Source: Hypericum androsaemum
Lineage: Eukaryota; Streptophyta; Magnoliopsida; Malpighiales; Hypericaceae
DNA length: 64,000 nucleotides
Reading direction: 5' to 3'
Assembly: GCA_963995505.1 (NCBI GenBank)
Contig: OZ023197.1
Location: forward strand, 9,599,827-9,663,826
Part shown: in pieces, positions 24,066-35,797 of the stretch
How positions within the stretch are numbered: the stretch's first letter is position 1
Layout: each line of letters starts with the position of its first letter
Program-made: the position numbers and the translations under genes
Notes under the pieces: generated by a model
Databases searched by the model: none
What the model was told of the DNA's origin: nothing
Seen by the model: the letters and a program-made list of their open reading frames with translations, nothing else

Positions 24066-25327
24066 GATCTTGTATTTTTGGGTGGGTGCATATTCTATCA
24101 GATTATTAGACGTAGCTATACCACTGAACAATCCACGAACTAAGACAGAGCATATTTGTTGGGTTTCATTTGGCGTGGAATAACTCTGGAAACAAATTTG
24201 GAGCTTAAGATCACATGAAACATGTGCCATTTTTTACGTCATATTTTACGTTTGGAAGAGGTGGTTTCTGTTTTGGGACCTGAATTTTTCGAGAGGTTTT
24301 TTGGGACCTGATTTATTCCCCCTTTTTCGTTGGCTTCTTCATATTGGCCAACTCTTAGAAACTAAAGACGTGGGCGTGTCGATTAAATAAATAAACATCT
24401 TATGTTTGTCATTTATCCAATGGTTAATTATAGTGTATGGTCTCACCAACTTCTTCCTCGTTAAGGGAAAAAAAACCTTGTCGTTGTTCTTAATATTGCA
24501 AATTAGTATGCTATAATCATCCAGTTGTATAGTGACTTTCCTATCTAATATATGAAATGTCGAATTTGGTCCTCGTAAAAAAAATCACCCATTAATATAT
24601 GCGGATCATTTCGTGTAAATGTTGGACGACATTGACGTCGTCTTATTGGTTTGGTCATGAAATTTGTAGGTACGTAATCCCAAAAATAGTGATTTTATCC
24701 AATCTCCATCATCCACACTCTTTTTTAAATAATTCGTTCAATTGTTTTTATTTGGTCAGGTGACCCGAAACATGATTTTGTCACTATCAATCCTACCTAC
24801 AATTTTTTTTAAAATTTAGATTGCCCACATACGAAACTTATTCTAGGGTTTTCAAACAAAAGGAGAAATAGAAAAAGTTTTCAAGTGTTGTCCCAAATGG
24901 AGTATCTAATTGCACCCTAAGAATCGACAAGCTTCGTCACCGAAATATTTAATTATTGCAATTTATACTTACTGAATTATAACATTTAAGGGTCTTATTA
25001 TTTGATAATGTATATGGAAAATATTTTAATGTATTTTACAGGTCACTGAGCTCAAATGTGGAGGTATAGTTGTGGGGTGCACATTTGATCACCGCATCGC
25101 GGACGCTTACTCGGCCAACTTGTTTCTAGTGTCTTGGGCGGAGACGGCTTAGTCGAAGCCCATCTCTATTGTGCCATCCTTCTGAAGATCTTTACTAAAC
25201 CCGAGATGCCTCTAATCCTTTCTTGGATAACTTGTATGTGCCAACTTCCTTATTGCCACCTCCCCCAAAGAGCCTCAAGCCAACACTGTGGAACCACAAG
25301 TGAGCCGAATATACTACATTAAGGAAA

Positions 25328-25330
<3 letters not shown>

Positions 25331-25369
<39 letters not shown>
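25331..25369. repeat. (AT)n microsatellite at the pseudogene breakpoint
   Basis: Uninterrupted AT repeat of about 39 bp, exactly between the truncated exon and the left palindrome arm. It mirrors the (TA)n tract right of the other arm (29616-29818). Confidence 0.95.
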
Positions 25370-25370
<1 letters not shown>

Positions 25371-25381
25371 GACCTTAAGTT

Positions 25382-26023
25382 GAGAAATCATGATACAATA
25401 GAGTTTGCAACTTCGGAGGGGGATGACGAATCCAAATGGAAACACACTGGTTGAGGCACACACAAGTAGCCACCCAATTGGCAACCTCATTCGTCATCCG
25501 TGGAGTGAAACAAAGCTTATAGTAATGAAGATTACAAAGAGCTATTCTGGCCAAGAGATCATCATTCTCAACTCTTTAATCTATCGAAGAGGAGTGACCA
25601 TTAATAAAATCCATTGCCACTTTGCAGTCTGATAAGATTGTGGTCATAGTGTTGGTGTAGAATAAGCTCGTCATCCTTAAAGCCAACATGATAGCTGCAA
25701 TAGAGAAATCATGATACAATAGAGTTTGCAACTTCGGAGGGGGATGACGAATCCAAATGGAAATACACTAGTTGAGGCACACACAAGTAGCCACCCAATT
25801 GGCAACCTCATTCGTCATCCGTGGAGTGAAACAAAGCTTATAGTAATGAAGATTACTAAGAGCTATTCTGGCCAAGAGATCATCATTCTCAACTCTTCAA
25901 TCTATCGAAGAGGAGTGACCATTAATAAAATCCATTACCACTTTGCAGTCTGATAAGATTGTGGTCATAGTGTTGGCGTAGAACAAGCTCGTCATCCTTA
26001 AAGCCAACATGATAGCTGCAACT
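25382..26023. repeat. 321-bp direct tandem duplication in the left arm
   Basis: The unit starting GAGAAATCATGATACAATAG occurs at 25382 and 25703. The two units are almost identical, and the right arm has only one, so this duplication followed or accompanied palindrome formation. It duplicates the 3' end of the LINE. Confidence 0.92.
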
Positions 26024-26620
26024 TCCGACTCTACAGCAGAGGAGGCAGGGAGAGTAAGACTCTGGCCGTTTAGGATTTGGCCTTCATGATTTCTGGCAAT
26101 AGCTACCATTCCTGCATTCACATCAGAATTATGCCAGGAGCCATCGCAGTTCACCATCACCTCGCCTAAGCGAGGTGCAGTCCAAGTTGATTCTCTAGAA
26201 TTATGATTAGGGACATGTATGATATGAAAATCTACAGCTCTCCATTCTTGCCATCCTTGAATAGCCCGAACAGAGGATAGCACATGATTCAGACTTTCTC
26301 CATCGAAGATAACTGCATAACGGGCCTTCCACACCTACCAGCAAACAAAAACAACAAGACCAATGAGATCTGTAACTTCTTGAGCTTTCAGGGACGAGCA
26401 AACTGTAGAAAATCAATGAAATGATCATGATCCCTAGCATCCATTCGAATCCCTAGAGGACAATGAAACCAATTAGAACGGGCGTGTGAGCAAAAGAATA
26501 ACAAGTGTTCAATAAATTCCGATTCCAAGCTACACAACGGGCATAAATCATTTTAACCCAAATAACAAAGAAACTATGCGCACTCAATTGGGTATACCAA
26601 ATGTTGACTCTCTATCTCGA
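25897..26620 (-). pseudogene. LINE RNase H fragment, left palindrome arm
   Basis: Minus-strand open frame 25897-26334 encodes VMVNCDGSWHNSDVNAGMVA, IARNHEGQILNGQS and VESEVAAIMLALRM, the plant LINE-type RNase H (RVT_3) fold with its first catalytic Asp in NCDGSW. Upstream (to about 26620) the zinc-binding reverse-transcriptase tail is present but interrupted by stops. Non-functional LINE remnant. Confidence 0.85.
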
Positions 26621-27007
26621 TTCCTCAGGTGCAACAATCACTATAACCTAATGCGCGATAACATCGAATAGAGATCCTCACTATACACTAAAGATAAAAT
26701 CAAACAATTTGTATACATATAAATAGTTATATATTTAGCAATCAATTCACATTACACTGTACTTACATAGTAGTTTCATACCAACAAAATTAATCAATCC
26801 AGCCAATTATTTATGTTATACATTAATCTAACATGCCATGCACGTATAATTTCCCATTTGTGACAATATATTACATGATATAAATAGGTCCTAGCAAACT
26901 AACCTACTTATTTCCCCTTTTTATTTTTTTAAGGTGTGGACTAACCTTAATTGAGTAATATTAGCCCTAGTCACCCAAATTATTAATGAGGCTAAGATAC
27001 TCATAAG
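26335..27007. other. Left-arm copy of the BAHD 3' flank and LINE junction
   Basis: Non-coding. It mirrors 28347-28970 in the right arm and, apart from the LINE, matches 48462-48860 behind the intact gene. Confidence 0.7.
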
Positions 27008-27657
27008 TCAAAGGCCTAAAAATCTTGGAAGCTTAGCCTCTACCATCTCCAACGGCTTCGTAGGTAGGTGCATGTAGACCACCCAGTCGCCAGAGTTGGC
27101 GGCCAGAATCGGCATCGATATGACGTAGCTGGCGTTGCCGCCCCACGGGAAGTGGTAGGATCCGAAGAAGGGCGATCCCCAACCGAAGTCCACCTTGTCA
27201 ACTGGAAATCTTTGCCCAGGGGACACTACAAAAGTTGGTCCCCCTTTATTACCACCACACAAATATATCTTAGCCACGGTGGTCTCTGGCCTGTGAGCCT
27301 CAACCCAATCAATCATCCCTAAGAAATGTTCTTCAGATACTGCCTTTTCTAAGAAATCATAATTGAGGGAATTTTTTACCAACTCGTCAGCTTTTTTCTC
27401 TCCACAAGGAATGGAGAGTACATTCCCAAAGTACGAGGTCATTAGCTTGTGATTGTCAATGCTTCGTTCACTTAACCTTGACCTTCCATTCACAACAATT
27501 CCATGTAGACAGTTTTTGCCTTTTGGGCGGTCCCTTTCTCTTCGGTCATGGCAGATTTCACAATTAACTTCTACAAGAATGCACTAAAGGACTCGAGTTT
27601 GCTTCTCTTGCAAGTGGTACCATTAATAGAGCTTGCGAGCACTTGCAGTTGGTCTAG
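27008..27657 (-). pseudogene. BAHD acyltransferase 3' half, left palindrome arm
   Basis: Minus-strand exon 2 from the [18 protein letters not shown] region to near the stop. Motifs [32 protein letters not shown] and the structural DFGWG (in [18 protein letters not shown]) are kept. Frameshifts occur near 27530 (upstream of NGRSRLSE) and near the end, where the residues following VEA diverge. Lacks promoter, exon 1 and the catalytic His. Confidence 0.93.
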
Positions 27658-27678
27658 TGACCATTTCTTAGGGAATGG

Positions 27679-28346
27679 AGCTCCATTAATGGTACCACTT
27701 GCAAGAGAAGCAAACTCAAGTCCTTTAGCGCATTTTTGTGGAAGTTGATTGCGAAATCTGCCATGACCGAAGAGAAAGGGACCGCCCAAAAGGTGAAAAC
27801 TGCCTACATGGAATTGTTGTGAATGGAAGGTCAAGGTTAAGTGAAGGAAGCATTGACAATCACAAGCTAATGACCTCGTACTTTGGGAATGTACTCTCCA
27901 TTCCCTCTGGAGAGAAAAAAGCTGACTAGTTGGTAGAAAATTCCCTCAATTATGATTTCTTGGAAAAGGCAGTATCTGAAGACCATTTCTTAGGGATGAT
28001 TGATTAGGTTGAGGCTCACATGCCAGAGACCACCGTGGCTAAGATATATTTATGTGGTGGTAATAAGGGGGGACCAGCTTTTGTAGTGTCCTCCGGGCAA
28101 AGATTTCCAGTTGACAAGGTGGACTTCGATTGGGAATCGCCCTTCTTCGGATCCTTCCACTTCCTGTGGGGTGGCAACACCGGCTACGTCATACCGATGC
28201 CAATTCTGGCCGCCAGCTCCAGTGACTGGGTGGTCCACATGCACCTGCCTAGGAAGCAGTTGGAGATGGTAGAGGCTGAAGCTGCCAAGATTTTTAGGCC
28301 TTTGACTTATGAGTATCTTAGCCTCATTAATAATTTGGGTGACTAG
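27679..28346 (+). pseudogene. BAHD acyltransferase 3' half, right palindrome arm
   Basis: Continuation of copy A exon 2 in the original orientation. Breaks compared with the intact gene: a one-base loss at the GIVV codons near 27812, a nonsense TAG after KKAD near 27926, a TGG-to-TAG change before VEAH near 28006, and DFGWG reads DFDWE. From 28020 the frame is open to the stop TAG at 28344-28346. Not functional. Confidence 0.93.
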
Positions 28347-28715
28347 GGCTAATATTACTCAATTAAGGTTAGTCCACACCTTAAAAAAATAAAAAGGGGA
28401 AATACGTAGGTCGGTTTGTTTGGACCTATTTATATCATGTAATATATTGTCACAAATGGGAAATTATACGTGCATGGCACGTTAGATTAATGTATAACAT
28501 AAATAATTGGTTGGATTTATTAATTTTGTTGGTATGAAACTACTATGTAAGCGCAGTGTAATGCGAATTGATTGCTAAATATATAACTAATTATATGTAT
28601 ATAAATTGTTTGATTTTATCTTTAGTGTATAGTGGGGATCTCTATTCGATGTTATTGCGCATTAGGTTATAGTGATTGTTGCACCTGAGGAATCGAGATA
28701 GAGAGTCAACACTTG

Positions 28716-29615
28716 GTATACCCAATTGAGTGCGCATAGTCTCTTTGTTATTTGGGTCAAAATGATTTATGCCTGTTGTGTAGCTTGGAACCAGAATTTA
28801 TTGAACACTTGTTATTCTTTTGCTCACATGCCTGTTCTTCTTGGTTTCATTGTCCTTTAGGGATTCGAATGGATGCTAGGGATCATGAGCATTTCATTAA
28901 TTTTCTATAGTTTTCTGAAAGCTCAAAAAGCTGCAAATCTCATTAGTCTTGTTGTTTTTGTTTGCTGGTAGGTGTGGAAGGCCCGTTATGCAGTTATCTT
29001 CGATGGAGAAAGTTTGAATCGTATGCTATCCTCTGTTCGGGCTATTCAAGGATGGCAAAAATGGAGGGCTGCAGATTTTCATATCATGCATGTCCCTAAT
29101 CATAATTCTAGAGAATCAGCTTGGACTGCACCTCGCTTAGGCGAGGTGATGGTGAACTGCAATGGCTCCTGGCATAATACTGATGTGAATGCAGGAATGG
29201 TAGCTATTGCCAGAAATCATGAAGGCCAAATCCTAAACGGCCAGAGTCTTACTCTCCCTGCTTCCTCTGCTGTGGAGTCGGAAGTTGCAGCTATCATGTT
29301 GGCTTTAAGGATGACAAGCTTGTTCTATGCCAATACTATGACCACAATCTTATCAGACTGCAAAGTAGCAGTAGATTTTATTAATGGTCACTCCTCTACG
29401 ATAGATTGAAGAGTTGAGAATGATGATCTCTTGGCCAGAATAGCTCTTAGTAATCTTCATTACTATAAGCTTTGTTTCACTCCACGGATGACGAATGAGG
29501 TTGCCAATTGGGTGGCTACTTGTGTGCGCCTCAACCAGTGTGTTCCCATTTGGATTCGTCATCCCCCTCCGAAGTTGCAAACTCTATTGTATCATAATTT
29601 CTCGACTTAAGGTCG
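28716..29615 (+). pseudogene. LINE 3' end with RNase H, right palindrome arm
   Basis: Plus-strand frame 28972-29409 encodes WKARYAVIFDGESLN and VMVNCNGSWHNTDVNAGMVA; the catalytic Asp of NCDGSW is Asn here, unlike the left arm. Stops separate it from upstream zinc-binding residues (about 28755-28900). The LINE is 5'-truncated at about 28716 and ends in the long TA tract. Confidence 0.85.
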
Positions 29616-29617
29616 TT

Positions 29618-29652
<35 letters not shown>

Positions 29653-29751
29653 ATGTATGTATATATGTATATATATATGTATATATGTATATATATGTAT
29701 ATATGTATATATGTATGTATATGTATATATATATATATGTATATATGTATG

Positions 29752-29818
<67 letters not shown>
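29616..29818. repeat. (TA)n/(TATG)n microsatellite, about 200 bp
   Basis: TA repeat interspersed with TATG units in its centre, pure TA in the right third. Any open frame through it (Ile/Tyr/His repeats) is an artefact. Confidence 0.97.
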
Positions 29819-29820
<2 letters not shown>

Positions 29821-30313
29821 CACCATTTCTATATTAAAAAATGACACTTTGTTATTACCTAATTTGTGTAATTAATCTGAATAGTAAAATTTTACACTTG
29901 CCAAATGATAATTATTCGGATGACACGATTTGTAAATGAATTCACCGATGCTCAGGATTTAATTCCTAATTAGTGTGATAAATGATGTAAAATTCTTTTG
30001 GCTAATGGTCTTACCAGCTACTAGAGAAAAAGGGTGCTCCTACGAGCTTGACTTTTTGGACTGAGGAGTATTAATAAATATTTAAGAAACTTTGATGTTA
30101 GCATCATCATTGTTGACTGATGTCATTTTTTGTAGACAATTTATGACTGATTTAAACAAGAAATTAACCTTTAGGTGACACCATCATGTCTAAAGCCACC
30201 ACTTGTTGCCTATATAAGCATGAGTTACACTGATTTTGTCTCTCCAGCCATGGATGGGGTTGGCAGGATTTGGTTGAAAAATTATTGGTGCTTTATTCAA
30301 ATTTACTAGGTTG
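29819..30313. other. Non-coding flank, paralogous to 49,000-49,500
   Basis: No gene. Shared blocks include GAGCTTGACTTTTTGGACTG-type sequence and TGACACCATCATGTCTAAAG (30177 and 49354). Confidence 0.7.
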
Positions 30314-30318
30314 AGTAT

Positions 30319-30600
30319 TGTTATGAATTCAGCAATAAGAGAACAAAATGCGCAAAGAAGACGGACACAAGAGATAGCGTGGTTCGGTCTAGTAACTACG
30401 TCCACGGTGAGAAAGGAGAACTTTTATTGATGGATCCGAGTCACAAAGCTATACAAAAAACCTAGGATAACATGTCTTTATATAGATACAAACCCTTGGT
30501 GTACAAGTAACCTATCTAGGTCAGATTATGAGTCCAAAACCTAGTCAGAATAGGAATAGGAATAAGAAATAAATCTTTCCTATTTCTCGCCATCCCAACA
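30319..30600. mobile_element. Solo LTR (or short TRIM-type LTR)
   Basis: A 282-bp segment begins TGTTATGAATTC, ends CATCCCAACA and is flanked by the 5-bp direct repeat AGTAT (30314-30318 and 30601-30605). The paralogous site in copy B (about 49495-49505) is empty. TGTCTTTATATAGAT near 30470 may be the TATA region. No internal domain remains. Confidence 0.85.
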
Positions 30601-31599
30601 AGTATATAGTCAACTTTATATAATAGGGTGAGAAGTTACTAGAGAACATTAACAATTAATGTAATATAATAGTGTAATATTGTATCAGTTAGGGTTGTCC
30701 AAATTCCTACTTGGGATTAGAATTTTCAAATGTATATTTTATTAGGCTTGTCTTTGTTTTTTATAAATAGAAGGGTATGTGTAGAAGTTTACTGGCTTAG
30801 TTTGAGATTTGGCAATGGACATAATGGGAATGGATTTGATCCAGGACACACATTTTGTGTCAGGCCTGTCCTGGATGAAAATATAGTTATTGGATGAAGC
30901 CCAATAAAAATCTCTCTGATCTGATGGTCATTATTAAGGCGGGGTATTTTAATCTTTCGTCTTTTTATTTCTCTCTCTTACTCTCTTGCTCCTTTCTCCC
31001 TTTCTCTGTCCCCTTCTCAACCTAAACCCTAATTCTGAGGAAAGGGGTACGAAATCCAAACCAGAGAATGGCGGGGGGAAGGTTATTCCGGTGACGGGTG
31101 GTCGGCGTCGGCACATCTCTTTGGCGGCAATGACCGGGGCCGATGCGTGGAGGTTGATGGATCGTGAGGATCCTCTCTCTCCTCTTTCTTCCTTTCTCTC
31201 TCCTTCCCTCTCAACCTAATAATCACTGGAGACCAGAACGAATGCGAAGACGACGGACATCAAGCCGTGCGAGCTCAACCAGCCCATCGACGTTCCTTCC
31301 TATTTTCTTTTTTTATTTTGGTTTAGGATCTCATGAATTTGCTGTTCTCATGAAGTTTCAAATGTTTGGAATTTAGAAATTGTTTGCTACTGATCGGTGT
31401 TTCGTGATTGGATTTTGCAAATTTTTTGAACTTGTTTGATTTTAGATGTTTAATTTTGCAAATGTTTGAAATTTGGTTGTGTATAATTTTGGCTATTGAA
31501 TTGAAAGTAAAATGGATGGAGAAGTGGTTGCTGCTACTTCATTTTTGTCTGATTTGTATGCTACAAATTATGTTTATATATCGAATAGTTTATCATGTT

Positions 31600-31835
31600 A
31601 TCATACAATGATTTATCATGATATGATACAATGGTTTGCACAGTTACAATACAATAAGTTATCATGTTATGATACAATGGTTTTCATAGTTACGATACAA
31701 TAGTTTATCATGTTATGATACAATAGTTTGCACAGTTACGATACAATGGGTTATCATGTTATGCTACAATGGTTTGCACAGTTACGATAAAATAGTTTAT
31801 CATGTTATGATAAAATGGTTTGTCATGTCACGATC
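31600..31835. repeat. 46-bp minisatellite, about five copies
   Basis: ATCATGTTATGATACAATGG recurs with small changes at 31661, 31707, 31753 and 31799 (period 46), alternating with TTTGCACAGTTACGATA. Confidence 0.9.
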
Positions 31836-31859
31836 AAAAGGTTTGATCGACTATGATCA

Positions 31860-32345
31860 AATGGTTGCACAGTTATGGTAAAATGATTTGCCCACTAATA
31901 TACTCGTTTATATCTAATGGCATGCCCACTAATATAAAATAGTATGTCCAATTATATCAAATGGTATACTCGAATATGTATAATAACTTAAATAATATTT
32001 AATAAAAATTATAATAAAAATTAAATAATTATTTAAATAATATTGAGTGGTATGTCCGGCTATGTCAAATGGTATACCCGATTATGTCAAATATTTTGTC
32101 GTGTTAAATAATTATTTTGATATATCAATTGTGATTGTTCACATGAATTTAATAGAAGATATTTTAAAATGGCATGCTCGGTTATATCAAATGGTATACT
32201 CAATTGTATCGATATATCATCCGGTTATTAAAAATACTTATAATAAGAAAGTTAAATAATTAATTAAATAACCAGGTAAACTATTAGATATAACCGGATA
32301 AACTATTTGATATAACGGGTTAAACTATTTGATATAACAGAGTAA
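31860..32345. repeat. Degenerate 22-bp minisatellite related to 14505-15190
   Basis: Units such as ATGGCATGCTCGGTTATATC and AAATGGTATACCCGATTATG share the GGCATGC core and TATG/TATATCAA spacing with the array upstream of the duplication, with similar AT-rich interruptions (TTAATAAAAATTATAATAAA). Confidence 0.65.
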
Positions 32346-32984
32346 ACCATTTGATATAAAAATGCGTCGGCCCTTTTTTCGAAAAAATGCGTAAGGAAAA
32401 AAATTAAAGTCAGCCACTCTAAAAATTAAATTGAGCACTAAATGACAGGCGGGGCCCACTCTCTAGTAGATCCACTCCCCTTTCCATTGATCTCCCCTCC
32501 ACGCGCGTTCCTATATTTGCATTCTCCCATTTTTACCTTGCCATATTGGTTCTGGATACTACTTTCCAGGACCAAATCTGGTCCCGGACATAATAGAGGG
32601 ACTAAATTAGGTCGGATGTATATCCTTGTTTGTAACACGTGTGTCTGCAACGTCAAGCAGTTGCACTTTCTCGGTTTCCAGAAGTACCCGAGTCTAGTAG
32701 TATATCTCTAATCAAAATTTTGAAATTAAAAATTTGAAATTCTATTCGAGTTCTTTTTTTCATTAAGAATGAAAATAGTCCAATAATTCAAGACTTGCAT
32801 TAATTTACATTTGCGAGAATTTTTACCCTTTAGGATTTTTTTTCCAATGCAATTAGGTAGGAATAATCCTATTCTATAAATAATAATCAAGTTTTCCTAG
32901 TCAGGTGATCGTCTTGATTCCGTAAATATAGATCTTTCTAACATACCTTTTCTATTCTACTTGATATTTGAAATTGGTGCTATA

Positions 32985-34979
32985 AGAATATCACAGATTT
33001 GTGATCTTACAGAATGATTAATTATCCAATCAAGACATTAGGGTAGAAAGGAATGTCAAGAAGGAAGACCTCCAAATTAAGTTATATTCAATGTTTAAGT
33101 AAACCTTTTAACTATATGAATGCAACGAGTTAGGTGTCAAGGCAATTGACCAAAATTGACTCGTACCCATGACGGGTAAACATTTTCTATTCATGATTAT
33201 ATTTTTATTGGTAAATTTTTACTCCAATACAATTTGCCATGATTGAATTATAAATTTCTGTCAATATTTCTACGTGAGATGTTGTTATGCTAAATGTCTT
33301 TCATTAAGCACGGATGTTATACCTCTAGAGTAACTAGTAAGAGTTGTTCTCATTTATTAGACATATTGAGTTTGATTATTGGGAATGCACCAATGTTAAA
33401 ACTTGATACGGAGAGTTTAGCTACTATTTAAGATCATGCACGACTCGAACATAGATAAATCGGCCAAGTAGGTGTTCGAATGTGAAATAATTTTGAACAA
33501 AAACTGATGTCATGTGCATGTTATTAAAATTACTCACCTATTATCTCGACTTATAGTGTTATTACAATGTTAAACTTAATTGATATATTTTCTTACAATA
33601 AGATGGTGATCATAGTGACTATTTGAAAATAATTTTGATGATGAATAATGCTATAAAATTTATCAAACAAGTGAGTCTAGCACAAACTAGTATCATAAAG
33701 TATTTATTAAATTGGTAAACTACATAAAAATATATGTATTATTTAAAAAAATCAGTTTATGCAAAAATTGGGACCGAGGTTTTGCACTAAATTTTTTTTA
33801 AAAAATTTTATTTATTACGATAGAAAGGTTATTAAATTTTAACACTAGTCCTAACTTGGAACTAAAATTTTTTATAAGTTTAGAGAGATTATCTCTTTAT
33901 AGAAGATTACTTTACATAGGTTTTAATGTACCACTATATGACAAGAATTGGTCCAACTAGTATAGAATTAGGAATCTGAAAAAGGCACTATTAAGAAAAT
34001 TATGTTGAATATTTTCGATAGTACTTGACTCTAAATACAATAAATTAAAAAAATTGCGGTCCATCTCGATAAATGTGATTTGCCTGAAATCTCAACCATT
34101 TGTTTGGCACAAAATCACATCTCAGTTAACACCTACCTAGGTAAGAGTCTTTAAGTTTTACCTGTTTTGGCAAACTGAAAATCTAAAACTTTTGCCTAAA
34201 AGGTAATAAATTTGTATTCACTTGAAAAAAAATTTGGATTTTAAATTTTACAAATATACGAAATATTATTACGAGCCTCCTTTAACAGTTACTTGCATCG
34301 ACTAACCAATAAGCTATCTATTTACTGCAAGTTTCCAACCTTAATCCTATTAGGTGACATACTAATTTCTGCAATTTTACTACCTTAATCCTATTAGGTG
34401 AAATACTAATTTCAGAAAGTTTCCAACCTTAATCCAACTAGGTCAATACTAAATACTACAAGGTTACTACCTTAATCCTGCAAGCTTTTCACGCTACCAC
34501 TTGTCTACGTTTTTGCTATTTAATTTGAATGGTGCTTCATTAATTCATCATCAGAGTAGTTGAACGCAACATAATACTATGACGCCACACGTAAGTATTT
34601 CTGAAAAATGTTAAGAAAATATTAACAACCATGCAATTTTTGTGGCATATTGTTAAAATCTTTATATACAACTCAAAATGAAAATCAAAGAGATCATATG
34701 TGAATAATAATGTGCAGAGAATTAATTCGCTCTGAAATAATGTTAAAATATTTATATCCAACACAAATCTTAAAGTAATGAGTAGGTGAATTTTCCTAAA
34801 TTTATAAACAAGCATATCATTATGGTAGAAAATTTTAAAATGTGACAAAATTCTCCCAACAAGTATTTAACATTGATACATTTTCTATAAATAGGTAACA
34901 TATTATAGATACATGGGGTGAACACACAAAATATGTGGCTATAATCAGTTTGACGGCAATGCAAGGCATACATGCTGAC
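32985..34979. other. Junction zone between the two duplication copies
   Basis: End of copy A (to about 33250), an unshared AT-rich stretch, then the start of copy B (about 33960). No gene is seen; short frames here are AT-rich noise. Confidence 0.5.
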
Positions 34980-35797
34980 TTGGTATGTACCCACCAATTA
35001 ATGGTTGACAAGTGGATTGGTACATTTTATAATTTTAAATGAGTAAGATAATTAATTATGGAAAAATAATCAAGACATTAATATCCTACTCATTAATAAT
35101 GGAAAGAAAACCAAGATATTAAAGTGATAATTGTTAAAAATATATTTCCTAAATGAATTTGTGGTTGACGATTAAGCTTTGGAAAAAAAATCTAGACGGA
35201 GCATAAGATGAAGGTATGTATCAAATTTTATGCACTATAATTTTATCATTAGAATGTTTGCACAATATAGTATCTATAATCACGTTATATTTATAGTTAC
35301 GGAACTAAATAATTACACACTATTTTTATTATTTTATACTTTTATAAGTGAATTGCATATTTTAATTTATGTTATGATAGATATACTTATTACGTTGAGC
35401 GTTATTATTAATGATTTAATTTTTGGTGATTTATCATGAATTGCATATTTTATTATAATTACTTCTTCTATTAATAATTATTTCTCTCCGTTTGTTGAGC
35501 ACATATTGTTCAGTGCAAAGTTAATAATTACTTAAATAATTTTAAGTTTATTGCATAATATTTTTTCATTATTTTTATGGCCCTATTTAGGAGAAGTAAA
35601 ATAAAATACAAAGTTAGAATTTTTTATTAATTATTTTTTATTTCCTAATCCTAGAAACCTTATTTAGAAAATATTTTTTTAACAAATATATCACTATAAT
35701 GTCTTGATTTTTTTTCCATAATTAATTATCCTACTCATTTAAAATTATAAAATGTACCAATCCACTTGTCAACCATTAATTGGTGGGTACATACCAA
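34980..35797. mobile_element. MITE-like element with about 85-bp inverted termini
   Basis: Left end TTGGTATGTACCCACCAATT and right-end complement pair over about 85 bp (34980-35065 and 35713-35797). ACTTGGTATGTA also occurs on both sides (34978 and 35809), which may be a displaced target duplication. The paralogous site in copy A near 16830 lacks it. Interior AT-rich, non-coding. Confidence 0.75.

Larger units (their letters stand above)
21749..25330 (+). pseudogene. BAHD acyltransferase copy A, 5' half (broken)
   Basis: Exon 1 remnant 21749-22117 and exon 2 start 25042-25330 match the intact gene at 45545-48461. Breaks: the ATG is replaced (AAGG at 21749 instead of ATGG); 30 bp are missing after the KKE codons; a net 48 bp are missing, removing the segment with GEPELLCN; in exon 2 a CAG became TAG at 25150-25152, followed by a frameshift. 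The HRIAD catalytic motif survives. The upstream TATAAATA of the intact gene reads CATAAATT here. Exon 2 stops abruptly at 25330 where a (TA)n tract begins, and the rest of the exon lies beyond the palindrome centre. Splice sites are still present. Confidence 0.93.
25370..29615. repeat. Large imperfect palindrome of BAHD 3' half plus LINE
   Basis: Left arm 25370-27657 is the reverse complement of right arm 27679-29615: both contain, from the centre outwards, BAHD exon 2 from the GCTCGCAAGCTC region, its 3' flank, a 5'-truncated LINE with RNase H, and CTTAAGGTCG next to a TA tract. The arms differ by a 321-bp duplication in the left arm and by scattered substitutions. A 21-nt spacer (27658-27678) separates them. 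Confidence 0.93.
30840..32640. other. Copy A-specific insertion with GC-rich segment and minisatellites
   Basis: Absent from copy B between about 49720 and 49920. Contains a CT-rich, UTR-like stretch (30965-31020), a GC-rich gene-like segment (31020-31330) without recognisable family, and two minisatellites. No clean termini were found, so the element class is unknown. Confidence 0.5.
15800..33250. repeat. Segmental duplication, copy A (dead BAHD locus)
   Basis: Blocks throughout this span have collinear counterparts in 33,960-50,120. Examples: TTTACTGCATGTTTCCAACC at 16256 with 34321; AACGGCATTTTGGTCATATA at 17010 with 36090; GTACGAGGATGGGTT at 18295 with 36875; GTCATTATCAATATTTGAAG at 20900 with 44331; the BAHD exons; and GAATGATTAATTATCCAATC at 33013 with 49943. 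The alignment is broken by copy-specific insertions. Outer borders are approximate. Confidence 0.88.

Noticed and set aside
29495..29875. Open frames of Ile/Tyr/Val/Cys repeats on both strands
   Set aside because: They are translations of a TA/TATG microsatellite.
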